From positions 197,097-261,096 of the forward strand of contig NZ_JAAHGH010000001.1 in the NCBI RefSeq assembly GCF_010672525.1: a stretch of 64,000 nt of DNA, written 5' to 3'. The notes under the pieces are model-generated. The model made no database searches, was not told where the DNA came from, and saw only the letters and a program-made list of their open reading frames with translations. Position numbers and translations under genes: made by a program. The DNA comes from Okeania sp. SIO2B3. GTDB taxonomy: Bacteria > Cyanobacteriota > Cyanobacteriia > Cyanobacteriales > Microcoleaceae. This document shows positions 28,624-37,530 of this stretch, piece by piece (position 1 is the stretch's first letter; every line of letters starts with the position of its first letter).

Positions 28624-29433
28624 ATGTTAATTTCACCAAAAAAACTTACTATTTTAATCACAATACTTTTACTTACACTTGCCAGTGGATGTTCTCTACT
28701 GTTAAAACCTTCTCCTAAAGTTCATATAACTCTAGGAAATCCAAGTAATGCCATATCTTCTATCGAAAATACGGATAATTATTTAATAGAAAAACCTCAA
28801 TATGTATTGTCATATAACCGAGATAAAGGAACAGCTAATTGGGTAAGTTGGCAACTGAATAAATCTTGGCTAGGAAATGTAGAAAGACAGGATGATTTTC
28901 GCCCTGATAATAGTTTACCTGAAGACTGGTATCAGGTCAGACCTAGTGATTATCGAAATAGTGGTTATGACCGAGGACATTTAATTCCTTCCGCAGACCG
29001 TACCGCTAATGAAAAAGATAATTCAGCCACATTTTTAATGACAAATATAATTCCTCAGAGTCCAGATAATAATCGTGTAACTTGGCGGGGATTAGAACAA
29101 TATTCCCGCGAACTTGTACAACAAGGAAATGAACTTTATATTATTGCTGGAGGATACAGAAAAAAAGCAACTCTTGCCGGAGGTAAAGTAACTATTCCTA
29201 ATAGTACATGGAAAATTATAGTAGTAGTAAAACCTGGTTCTGGAGTGAGAGGAGTTAATAAAAATACCAGAGTTATTGCAGTAGATATGCCTAATTTCAA
29301 TGGGATTAGAAGTGACTGGAAAGCTTACCGAGTTTCAGTCGATAAAATTGAAGCAGCTACTGGTTATGATTTTCTTTCAAAAATTCCTAAAGAAATTCAA
29401 GATGTAATTGAAAGCAGAGTTGATAACCAATAG
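28624..29433 (+). CDS. DNA/RNA non-specific endonuclease lipoprotein (NucA type)
   Basis: 269 aa. The N-terminal signal peptide ends in LASGC, a lipobox with Cys at about residue 23, so the enzyme should be a membrane-anchored periplasmic or cell-surface lipoprotein. The catalytic core has YDRGHLIPSADRT (about residues 115-127), the DRGH motif whose His is the general base, and NIIPQSPDNNRVTW (about 141-154) with the Mg-binding Asn. These define the beta-beta-alpha-metal nuclease family of Serratia nuclease and Anabaena NucA. It probably degrades external nucleic acids for phosphate, nitrogen or uptake control. A gene resembling its specific inhibitor NuiA lies at 30370-30780, facing this one. 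Confidence 0.9.
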   Translation: MLISPKKLTILITILLLTLASGCSLLLKPSPKVHITLGNPSNAISSIENTDNYLIEKPQYVLSYNRDKGTANWVSWQLNKSWLGNVERQDDFRPDNSLPEDWYQVRPSDYRNSGYDRGHLIPSADRTANEKDNSATFLMTNIIPQSPDNNRVTWRGLEQYSRELVQQGNELYIIAGGYRKKATLAGGKVTIPNSTWKIIVVVKPGSGVRGVNKNTRVIAVDMPNFNGIRSDWKAYRVSVDKIEAATGYDFLSKIPKEIQDVIESRVDNQ

Positions 29434-29872
29434 ATAAGTTAAAATTAATAGGTTCAAAATTTACTTTAATAAGCTAGTAGGTTGTAGGTTGTAAATTAAA
29501 AATTTTGGTAGTCCTAAATATCTCAGGATATTGATTAGTAAATCCTTTTGATGTTCAGGAGGTAATCTGTAAAGTTATTACTTGTTTACCACTACTATTA
29601 CTTGTTTACCACTACCAAAAATTTCGAGTATATATATAGTTTCCAGATAAGTTGTTAAACTAGATAAGATAAAAGAAAATAGGCAAAAGTAGTAAAAATA
29701 TTTCCCTGTCTATTGAGCATTATTAGTCTACGTTTTAACCAACTCTTTCCTGTGCTGTAAATTATAATTTTTTTCTGTTGCCAAAAATTTTATCTGTAGA
29801 AAAAAATTGCCTAATTTGAAATTAACTTTCCCATACTAAAAAATTCTCAAAATCTTATATGTAGACATTTTA
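29434..29872. other. gene-free stretch
   Basis: Between the nuclease and the GGGCTTGCTGA-family MITE there is AT-rich DNA with a short duplicated segment TTACTTGTTTACCACTACTA (29577-29616). No gene. Confidence 0.4.
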
Positions 29873-30139
29873 AATAGGGCTTGCTGATTAAATATCAAAG
29901 CATTGACTGATATTGGTTTGCTGCCTTTTTTTGCCTTGAAAAAGTGCAAGCTTTTCGGTTGCTCAAGCTCATGCATGCTAGTATTTTGGGGCGATTATGG
30001 CAGAACAATCTTGGGACAATAATTCCTCCTACCTCCTCTACATTCCCATTTCTCCTGTCTTCCCCTCCTGGGAGGGGTTAGGGGTGGGTTGTCTCCTGTC
30101 TCCTTCCCCAACAAAAAGACTTTTTCAGCAAACCCTAAA
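29873..30139. mobile_element. MITE-like repeat, GGGCTTGCTGA family, copy 4
   Basis: The most complete copy. Left end AATAGGGCTTGCTGA, right end TCAGCAAACCCTAAAT; shared internal markers are AAATATCAAAGCATTGAC, GCTCATGCATGCTAGTATTT and a GC-rich block CCCCTCCTGGGAGGGG. No gene. Confidence 0.8.
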
Positions 30140-30369
30140 TAGGTAATGTACATCAAAAAAATTTGAGTTAAGTTTTAGATGTACTTTACTCAGACTATCC
30201 CAGATAATATCATCTCCGAAGGCAATAGTTTGTGTAAGCCCAAGGGTGAATATCTAGAAGAAATTGAAGTTTTTTCAGGCTTTTAAACCTTCTTCCTTCT
30301 TCCCTCTTCCTTCTTTCTTCTTTCTTCTTCTCCTAGAAACTACCTATCTCTAATCATTTTTTCCTAAAT

Positions 30370-30780
30370 TCAAGTTTCAATAGAAACTGTAGCTACACCT
30401 GCATAATCTCCTGTATTTGTCTTACCAACTATATAAACATCTTTTCTAACCTCACCCACCTTATAAACCTTTAAATCACTCAAATATTGCTTCATGATAC
30501 TGACAAGTTTTTGATATTTCCTTACCACTTCAGACTCTTGTGCGTTATGCCAATCTTTTGCTGTAATTACCAATCTAAAAAAAACTTCAAATTCTATTAC
30601 TTTAACTGTAGTCTCTAGAGAATGTTTAGTAATTTTCAAAACAATTTCATTATTTAATGAAATTCTCTCTCCAAATTCCCAAATAAAAACTTCAAAAGGA
30701 TAATCAGATTCACTCATCCATAGTAAACCTTTTACCACTTCATCTAATTGCTCAAAAATTTCTAAATTAGTTAAAGCCAT
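30370..30780 (-). CDS. nuclease A inhibitor-like protein (NuiA family)
   Basis: 136 aa, the family length. The sequence GLLWMSESDYPFEVFIWE (about residues 18-35) and the C-terminal VGKTNTGDYAGVATVSIET (about 117-135) match what I know of Anabaena NuiA, which binds the nuclease NucA tightly and blocks its active site. It lacks a signal peptide, so it would protect the cytoplasm from nuclease not yet exported. The nuclease gene 28624-29433 is 0.9 kb away and convergent; the GGGCTTGCTGA MITE has inserted in the gap, so any former closer linkage may have been stretched. No clear ribosome-binding site precedes the ATG. Confidence 0.85.
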   Translation of the reverse strand: MALTNLEIFEQLDEVVKGLLWMSESDYPFEVFIWEFGERISLNNEIVLKITKHSLETTVKVIEFEVFFRLVITAKDWHNAQESEVVRKYQKLVSIMKQYLSDLKVYKVGEVRKDVYIVGKTNTGDYAGVATVSIET

Positions 30781-31621
30781 TGTAATTAATGCTCAAATTA
30801 CTAATACATTTATAGACTATTGAGGTGAAATATCTAATCCTTGTTTACCTCCCCATAGGCCAACACATCAATAATAGGTGTTGCTGAGGGGCGGGATGAA
30901 ACTTTTGGGAGAAGGTACATCCCATGCGCGTGTTTTTTATACTTCCTGTGTTCGAGAGCCTAAAATTCATCCCCCACTCTATGCAACGCCATATATTTAC
31001 TCATCTAGAAGCGATGTAGCTACCGCAGTTGCTTTGCTAACGCAATATTCACAAATCCAGAAAATTATCATCCTGTGAAGCACCAAAAAAACGGCAAGGA
31101 TTTTCCCCTTGCATTCTCAAAAAAATCATAGTAGTATGTAATTATTGGGTGTTATTCGTACCTACGCATGACTTTTTATTCAACCCAAAAACAGCATATC
31201 CTGACTGAATACATATAGAAGGCATACTCACACAATCAAAGCAGAGAAAACTATCATCCGCTGAAGCACTTCAATAATAAAGAAATGACAAGAAGTAGCG
31301 ACACCGAAAAATTTTCACCCCATCAACACATCCATACATTGACTCATGCAGAAGCGATGTAACTAACGCACTTGCTCCGCCAACGCTATCTTCACAAATG
31401 CAAGACACCATCTTGTGAAGCACCAAAAAAACGGCAAGGATTTTCCCCTTGCATCCTCAAAAAAATCATAGTAGTATGTAATTATTGGGTGTTACTCGTA
31501 CCTACGCATGACTTTTTATTCAACCCAAAAACAGCATATCCTGACTGAATACATATAGAAGGCATACTCACACAATCAAAGCAGAGAAAACTATCATCCG
31601 CTGAAGCACTTCAATAATAAA
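30781..31621. other. gene-free stretch carrying a duplicated ~343-bp repeat
   Basis: No gene. Two long copies of a repeat occupy 30985-31622 (see that entry). The 66-codon frame at 30878-31078 shows no family and lies in the left edge of the first copy. Confidence 0.6.
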
Positions 31622-31622
31622 G
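30985..31622. repeat. two direct copies of a ~340-bp repeat
   Basis: Copy 1 (about 30985-31279) and copy 2 (about 31328-31622) share AGAAGCGATGTA (31007 and 31350, 343 bp apart), GAAGCACCAAAAAAACGGCA and a near-identical 200-bp tail ending CTTCAATAATAAAG. The tail contains the inverted repeat GGCAAGGATTTTCCCCTTGC. The right edge of copy 2 coincides with the truncated start of the epimerase-like pseudogene. The segment ACTAACGCACTTGCTCCGCC resembles the left part of the array element at 48010-48060. Confidence 0.85.
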
Positions 31623-32044
31623 TTATTTTGCGGATTGGTATTGTACTGGGTATGGGGGGTACTGTCTCAAAAATGCTCACTCCGTTTAAGTTATTTGCTG
31701 GTGGACCTATTGGTAGTGGTAAGCAATGGTTTTCTTGGGTACATATTGATGATTTGGTTGGTTTGATTTTACATTCTCTGCGCCACCCAGAAATAGAAGG
31801 TAATTTCAATGGTACTTCTCCTAATCCTGTACGAATGGGAGAATTTTGTCAAGATTTAGGATTAGCTTTAAATCGACCTTCTTGGTTACCTGTGCCAGAT
31901 TTTGCCATTGAATTGTTATTAGGAGATGGTGCGGTGGTGGTATTGGAAGGTCAAAAGGTCTTACCAAAACAGACTCAAGCTTCTGGCTTTGAGTATCAAT
32001 ATCCAACTGCTAAGTCTGCTCTGAAAAATATTTTAGCTCCTTGA
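31622..32044 (+). pseudogene. C-terminal half of a TIGR01777 / epimerase-family gene
   Basis: The frame VILRIGIVLGMGGTVSKMLT, WFSWVHIDDLVGLILHSL, FNGTSPNPVRMGEFCQDLG matches the second half of the TIGR01777 (YfcH / SulA-like) NAD-dependent epimerase family. The N-terminal ~150 residues with the GxxGxxG nucleotide-binding loop are missing. Homology starts at the right edge of the second ~340-bp repeat copy, so the gene has been cut by insertion of, or recombination at, that repeat. I find no trace of the N-terminal part elsewhere in the window. Confidence 0.85.
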
Positions 32045-32217
32045 CATAACTCCCGGCGGTACACATAGACAACACCACGGGATTCTTCAACTCAAAAAAG
32101 AGTTGCGGTTTATACACCAGGTCATGCCCTCCCCCTGTTTGTTTTCTATTATAAAATGGATGGCTATCATCCCGTCTCTTACAGGAGAGTGCGGGACTTC
32201 CCGCTATGGGAGTTAAA
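32041..32217. mobile_element. IS200/IS605-type remnant (short)
   Basis: Left part TTGACATAACTCCCGGCG followed by CACGGGATTCTTCAACTC, and right end GCGGGACTTCCCGCTATGGG, then AGTTAAAA. These sub-terminal hairpins and end sequences match those at 40096-40476 and are typical of IS200/IS605 elements in cyanobacteria, which move as single strands via such hairpins. No tnpA or tnpB reading frame is left. Confidence 0.65.
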
Positions 32218-32226
32218 AAAAAATCA

Positions 32227-32251
32227 AGCTGCCTTAAATTTCAAGGCAGCT
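32227..32251 (-). terminator. rho-independent terminator (minus strand)
   Basis: AGCTGCCTT / AAGGCAGCT stem with a 7-nt loop; read on the minus strand it is followed by GATTTTTTTT. It ends the 72-aa gene at 32291-32509. Confidence 0.8.
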
Positions 32252-32290
32252 CTATCGAATAATTTTTAAACCTATAGGTAGTTAAAATCT

Positions 32291-32509
32291 TTATTTCTGA
32301 GCAGTTACGGATTCTTTCATTAATTCTTTAACTTGTTCCAAGTTATCTGGATCAACATAATGACATACTGCGTCATCTAGGCAAATTAAAGCCCAACCAG
32401 ACTCATCTATGCTCATTAGTTTATAATCTCCTTGCTGTATAAAAAATCCTTTGTGATTACGAGTTTCTGGCTTTAAACTAACTTCTTTATTGTTGTTATT
32501 AATTGTCAT
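32291..32509 (-). CDS. small soluble protein of unknown function
   Basis: 72 aa, mildly acidic (HKGFFIQQGDYKLMSIDESG, ALICLDDAVCHYVDPDN), with no membrane segment and no recognised family. It is well supported as a gene by an AAAGGAG ribosome-binding site just upstream of the ATG and by a terminator 40 bp after the stop. No neighbour suggests a function. Confidence 0.6.
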   Translation of the reverse strand: MTINNNNKEVSLKPETRNHKGFFIQQGDYKLMSIDESGWALICLDDAVCHYVDPDNLEQVKELMKESVTAQK

Positions 32510-33655
32510 TGTATTTCAACTCCTTTGTATTATCTAAAAATTAGGTTTCACTCTCTCAATAGAGACTTTTACTAAAGACTAAACAAGTGGTTAAGTTTTC
32601 CCAGACTTGCTTGTGTATATACTAGGTACAGCCTCACACTCTAAACATCTTTTTCTGAATTTATTTGTGCTTTAACTACCTATTCATTTTTTTATTGCTT
32701 AGTGTTTGTTATTGTTTGACTTTCAGCAATTTTTGTAGCTCATAATAGGCTATTAACTAAGACATTTTATCTATGTCTTAGGGTTGTACAGATAATTTGC
32801 CCCTATCCTCATTTATGCAGACAACTTTATGATATTATTTGGGTAAATATCTTTAGGAAGTCAAGGTTTAGCTGAAATTTTACGTAATGCCAAAATTAGC
32901 ATTCTTCAAGTTTTCGCTAGATCGTTTAGAGGTAGTTCCTAGAGCTAGATGCTCTTATGGGATTTTCTCAATTTACAACGATTAAGTAATCTCTTAAAGT
33001 TCTAAAAATCATAACATGATTTTCTTGGATATTTCATAAAGTTTCTATATGAATTATTAAGTTTTTTAAACTTATATATTTATGCTTCTTAAATAAGTGA
33101 GGAGTAGTTGAATTAGGGAAAGGAAAAAAGATTTAATGTTGACCATTTATGCGAGTTCTATATCTTTGAAAAATAGCTTTTACTGTTTTGCTTAATCTAT
33201 ACAGTTATCAACATCTAGTTATTAGCTTTTGTGATAATTTTATTGCTTTGGTGTTGATTATTCCCTGTTGCCTATTTCCTCTCTTGGTGTGCGTTCCCTC
33301 TCTTGGTCTTATGGATATGGCAAGGGAACCTCGCCATCCCTCGACCCCTTGCTACTGTAGTCGTCGCGGGGTCGCACCGCTATTACCTATTCCCTAAAAT
33401 TTACAATATCTCACAACTCAAATAAGATTGCTATATCTTAGAAGTTTATGGATTTTATAACACTGTTTATTTATAGTATATATTTGACATTTGAGGTGTG
33501 ATAGCAGAAGAAATAAGTAAGAAGAAAAGACCGAAGTTGAAAAAATATTGCTTTGTCTGAGTTTTAAGCTTTTGATATGTCCGCGCCCTTTCCTTCAACT
33601 GCTATAAATAGATAATAAAATGCTTCAAAAAAAAGCTTACCTTGATCAAAGTAAT

Positions 33656-33784
33656 ACCAGTTTTATATGAGGTTGCATAGAATGATGAAATTCATTAAAT
33701 CGATCTATATTTATCTACGCTTACCTATGGTCAATTATGCTTTAAATATTATTCTATGCAGCTTCATTTCAATTTGGTATAACA
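33656..33784. mobile_element. small MITE with TATACCA-type ends
   Basis: About 128 bp, left end ATACCAGTTTTATATGAGGT and right end ATTTCAATTTGGTAT, imperfect inverted repeats that continue inward to GCATAGAAT / ATTCTATGC. A related copy is at 42358-42470. TA at the outer edge would fit an IS630/mariner-type target, but this is inference. No gene. Confidence 0.6.
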
Positions 33785-34064
33785 GGTAATTAAAGAATGA
33801 CAATCTAGTTTTCCATCTCATCTAGAAAAACTATAGCAATTCATGTAGAACCATAGCGAAACCCAGAATATAGAGAATAAAGTCTGAAACCCTTACTAAT
33901 ATAACTATGCCCTAATTCCAGGAAATTTTATACACAATCTAAATAACTATACTATATAGATAGTAGATAGTGTGTTTCGGAATTATGAGATATGATTTTT
34001 CTTCTTTATTTATTTGTTCCCTGTTTCCTATCAGTATGAGGATTGCTATAGCAATTATTTAATT

Positions 34065-34193
34065 TATCTTTTATGAATGCGGGTTTAATACCCCACCGTC
34101 AATGGGAGTGCTTAAAATTGCTTGGGGTTTGTAGACACGGAGTGGCCGATCGTTGACTATCCATAAGCAATTTTCCCTTCAGAATAGCTGCCT
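34065..34193. repeat. dispersed repeat, second copy of the 28255-28407 type
   Basis: Shares AATACCCCACCGTCA, GGGGTTTGTAGACACGGAG and ACTATCCATAAGCAATTTTC with the copy at 28255-28407; the other copy carries an inserted heptad tract. Confidence 0.75.
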
Positions 34194-34200
34194 TCTTCAA

Positions 34201-34623
34201 TTAAACATCGAATAACCAACTCTTAACTCGACTCAAACTAGGCCAATCAGCTCTTCTCTCAAAACCATCCTGAATATTACCTTTAATTTCCTCCAGCCAA
34301 TCTGAGTCAGCCATAATCATTTGCTGTGCCCTTTCTACATGAATTCTTACACCCTTTTCTCCCATTTCCAGCATTGCTAAAGCTAAATTAATTCTCCCTT
34401 GTGGATCGTCTGGATTAAGTTTAACTCCTGTCTTTGCTGCTTTGTAAGCTGATTTAGGTTTTTTCTCTAATAGATATAACCATGATAAACTTATCCAACT
34501 ACTACTACTTTTAGGAGAACGATTTGTAATATCTTTAAATACTGGAATTAACGTTTTGGCTTCTTCTCCAGCTTTATATCTTTCTAATCCTTCTTGATAT
34601 AATTCTTCAGGTGTCTGAGTCAT
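34201..34623 (-). CDS. tetratricopeptide-repeat protein
   Basis: 140 aa. Two to three TPR-like helical pairs are visible: residues about 5-32 (PEELYQEGLERYKAGE), about 37-70 (SSSWISLSWLYLLEKKPKSAYKA) and about 71-105 (GVKLNPDDPQGRINLALAML). TPRs mediate protein-protein contacts; no partner is evident. The gene is separated by about 210 bp from the IscA-type gene in the same direction, so they could share a transcript. The first ATG is used because the first helix starts directly after it. Confidence 0.7.
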   Translation of the reverse strand: MTQTPEELYQEGLERYKAGEEAKTLIPVFKDITNRSPKSSSSWISLSWLYLLEKKPKSAYKAAKTGVKLNPDDPQGRINLALAMLEMGEKGVRIHVERAQQMIMADSDWLEEIKGNIQDGFERRADWPSLSRVKSWLFDV

Positions 34624-34835
34624 AATATTCGATATTTTCTAGTTGAAAAAATTAATGACAATAAGTAAGTTTAAGATTGTACATTAATATAATCAATTTA
34701 CATAGGATAGGGGCACAATCAATACTGTACCCCTACTCTCTAGTTTGCCTATTATTAAGCAGTTGTATTTACAGAAGTTCTAGGGAATACTAGACCTAGA
34801 TAGCTTCTCACAAATATAATTTGATTTGATTAATT

Positions 34836-35192
34836 TTAGGCAGAAAAGGAACTACCACAACCACAGGTTTGAGTTGCATTGGGATTACTAAATTGAAACC
34901 CACCCCCAATTAAAGCATTACTATAGTCAAGTACTAAACCGTAGAGATATAGAATACTCTTGCGATCGCAAACCACCTTAAATCCATCATAATCATAAAC
35001 TTCATCATCTTCTCTAATAGTATTAGGGTCAGCAAAATCCATCATATAGGACATTCCAGAACATCCACCTTGACGCACCCCTACTCTGAGGCACAGGTCT
35101 TTCCCTTCTTTCTCTCTCAGAGAATTAACCTGAGCTAAAGCAGCTTCGCTCATCATTATACCTTTTTGCTGAGACTGAGTAGCTTGTGTCAT
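34836..35192 (-). CDS. HesB/IscA family iron-sulfur cluster carrier
   Basis: 118 aa. The three conserved cysteines of A-type carriers are present: [12 protein letters not shown] (about residues 42-53) and TCGCGSSF near the C-terminus. The N-terminal [10 protein letters not shown] and the later [13 protein letters not shown] segments are also family-typical. Such proteins accept and deliver Fe-S clusters or iron in the SUF pathway. A ribosome-binding AAGGAG lies upstream of the ATG. I cannot separate SufA from the IscA types by sequence alone. Confidence 0.9.
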   Translation of the reverse strand: MTQATQSQQKGIMMSEAALAQVNSLREKEGKDLCLRVGVRQGGCSGMSYMMDFADPNTIREDDEVYDYDGFKVVCDRKSILYLYGLVLDYSNALIGGGFQFSNPNATQTCGCGSSFSA

Positions 35193-35640
35193 TTTTCTTT
35201 CTAGCTCCTTGTACTATTACTTTAAAATAGTAATTCCTTACTATTTTATTCTATTTCATATTTATATTTCTAGATAAAGATTGTAACTATACTTTTTGAA
35301 TAGTATCCTCAGTAAAAAATCATCATTTTTAAAAATCTGGCCTTATTGTGGTTTCATACTTTAATATATAGGTATCAAAAACTTAAAGACTGTCGTTAAT
35401 AATGTTAAAATGATCAAAATTATAGATAGAGAATTATATAGTAAGTCTATATATTTTTATGTTAATTATGATTCATCGCTCAATTGCTCTGAGCAGTCAT
35501 TAAGATAGTAGAAAATAAAATTCCCGTCACATTAGCAAAGCTGTATAGAGAAAAATGTATATCAAAATACATTAATCATATGGCTTAATGCAACAAGGAA
35601 AGAATATTTACCAATTGCTTCACTTTTACAGGCTTAGTCT
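35193..35640. other. intergenic region between divergent genes
   Basis: AT-rich, with no gene. It should contain the promoters of the IscA-type gene (minus) and of the 542-aa gene (plus), but I cannot point to clear -35/-10 boxes. Confidence 0.4.
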
Positions 35641-37269
35641 ATGGCAGCTCTTAATCCTTCAACAATTCGTAGGTTACAAAAATTACAACAAGTTCCAAGT
35701 GTGTGGGAAGGCGATCGTCGCCCTATATACTCAGACTCAAGCTCTACCCCAGAGTTAGAGGCAGAGACAACAAATGAATGTATTCTCTGGGTCGATGGCT
35801 CCCATGGAATGGTACGAGCAATGGACATGGTAACATCAGACATTGGCCCAGAAGCAATTGTTCGGACACTGCTGCGAGCAATGGAAAATCCTCAAAGTCC
35901 AGCTCCAGCAATTAGACCCCAAAAAATAGTAGTCAAAGACCGAGAAATTCAATTTTTTCTGAGGGGAGTTTTACAAGACCTAGGAATTACCATTGATTAT
36001 GTCCCAGATTTACCTCTAATTGATGAAATATTTCAAGGACTACAGGAAGTAGCAGAAAATCGTCCTCCTAACTTACCTCCTGAGTATGCGGAAGCTTTAG
36101 TTGAAAAAGCATATCAAGTTTGGGATGATGCGCCATGGGAAATATTAGGAGAGCATCAAATTATTTCCATAGAACTTAATCAATGGGATATCAAAAATCT
36201 CTACGTCTGTGTCTTAGGTAAGTTAGGTATGGACTATGGCATTTTACTATATCGTTCTTTAGATTCTCTCAAAAGGTTTCGGCAACGAGTAGCTTATGAA
36301 AAATCTTATGAAAATTTAGAAGAAGCTTTTTTGGGACAAGATTGTTTGTTTATCACTTACGACAATTTTCAAGAAGAAGACGATGAGAGCGAGGAGATCG
36401 ACCTCCAAAATTTATCTGCATCAGAAATTAAGCCCAATTTTGGTAATCTACATCCTCTAGAAGGTTTAAGGTCTGTTCTATATGAAGAAGAAGCAGTTAC
36501 AACATTAGTGGCGATAGAGGCACTCCATCGTTTTTTACGTTCTTACCGCAAAAAGATTACAGGTAATAAGTTTCCTAGCATCAATAGTCGCTACCGTATC
36601 CCTATACCAGAATCTGAACAAGTAATTTCAGTCAAAGTGGCTACAATGCCAGAAGTGGCAGAAGAATTATATGAAATGGCTGCCGAGGCCGATCTTGAGG
36701 GAGATGAAGAATTAGAAATTGAAATGCCCATGCTGAAGAATGATTTGGTCCCGGCTAATTCTTTCTTGAGTTTAGGAGTGGTACCTTGGGATACAGTGGC
36801 ATATCTACGAGACAATACCAAACTATACCAGGCAGCGGAAGTAGATATTAAATCATTAGGAGAAGGTTTACCAATAGTTTTGATTCAAACTTCTCTGCCA
36901 AAAGCAACTAAATTGATAGATGATTTACAAGAAGCTCAAGGACTTCATGGTATCGGGTTTAACATAGGAGAAGACCCCATGGAAGAAACAAGCTACGATT
37001 TGGGCATATTTAAAACTCATGATGGTGTGCTTCATTTATTTGGTGAATTTGTGCAGAATGACCCAGCACACAAGAAAGCTAAACAAAAATGGGACAAGCG
37101 TTGCCAGGCTACTGATGGTTGGTGTGGTTTAATTATTGCTAGGGGTATTACAGGCGCTTCTCGTGGTCAACCAGATTTTAAGGATATGATGGCTTTGTTT
37201 GAGGTGCGCTTTCTCTCAACTCAAGAATTGGGGATAGGGCCATTACAATTAATGCCAGTATCTTTTTAA
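35641..37269 (+). CDS. conserved cyanobacterial protein of unknown function (DUF6930-like)
   Basis: 542 aa, soluble and acidic. The N-terminal part has IRRLQKLQQVPSVWEGDRRP and WVDGSHGMVRAMDMV; a conserved-looking alpha/beta region follows, then an acidic stretch (EAADLEGDEELEIEMP, about residues 344-360) and a C-terminal region with GIGFNIGEDPMEETSYDLG and WCGLIIARGITGASRGQPDF. I believe this is the DUF6930-type family common in cyanobacteria, but I cannot confirm it. It lies 260 bp upstream of crtQ in the same direction; the gap holds only MITE debris (37262-37380). Confidence 0.6.
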   Translation: MAALNPSTIRRLQKLQQVPSVWEGDRRPIYSDSSSTPELEAETTNECILWVDGSHGMVRAMDMVTSDIGPEAIVRTLLRAMENPQSPAPAIRPQKIVVKDREIQFFLRGVLQDLGITIDYVPDLPLIDEIFQGLQEVAENRPPNLPPEYAEALVEKAYQVWDDAPWEILGEHQIISIELNQWDIKNLYVCVLGKLGMDYGILLYRSLDSLKRFRQRVAYEKSYENLEEAFLGQDCLFITYDNFQEEDDESEEIDLQNLSASEIKPNFGNLHPLEGLRSVLYEEEAVTTLVAIEALHRFLRSYRKKITGNKFPSINSRYRIPIPESEQVISVKVATMPEVAEELYEMAAEADLEGDEELEIEMPMLKNDLVPANSFLSLGVVPWDTVAYLRDNTKLYQAAEVDIKSLGEGLPIVLIQTSLPKATKLIDDLQEAQGLHGIGFNIGEDPMEETSYDLGIFKTHDGVLHLFGEFVQNDPAHKKAKQKWDKRCQATDGWCGLIIARGITGASRGQPDFKDMMALFEVRFLSTQELGIGPLQLMPVSF

Positions 37270-37530
37270 ATAGCTATCAGCATTTCAGCATTTTAGCGGT
37301 CAGCTCCGTAAACACATACCATTACATAAGCACTACCTTTTTAGGCTGATAGCTGATAGCTAGTAGCTAGTTATAGCAGTCGAAGCAAAGGCTAGGACAG
37401 GTCAAAAGATTAAAACTCAGACAACGTAATACTTTTCCTTCTTCCTTCTTTCTTCTGCTGTAAGTCAAAAGTGAAAATTTGGAGGTAGAATTATTAAGAA
37501 TTGTAAAAAAAATGAGTAAGGAAGTAAATA

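Larger units (their letters stand above)
32510..34200. other. gene-free stretch of about 1.7 kb
   Basis: No credible gene. It holds repeat debris: the TATGGCAAGGGAACCTCGCC palindromic module near 33316, AATATCTCACAACTCAAATA near 33404, a TA-flanked MITE at 33656-33784, and a copy of the 28255-type repeat at 34065-34193. The frame at 33188-33397 is made of such repeats. Confidence 0.5.

Noticed and set aside
30878-31078. 66-aa plus-strand frame
   Set aside because: It covers the left edge of the duplicated repeat and matches no family.
33188-33397. 69-aa plus-strand frame
   Set aside because: It consists of dispersed repeat sequence (the CTCGCCATCCCTCGACC-type module).
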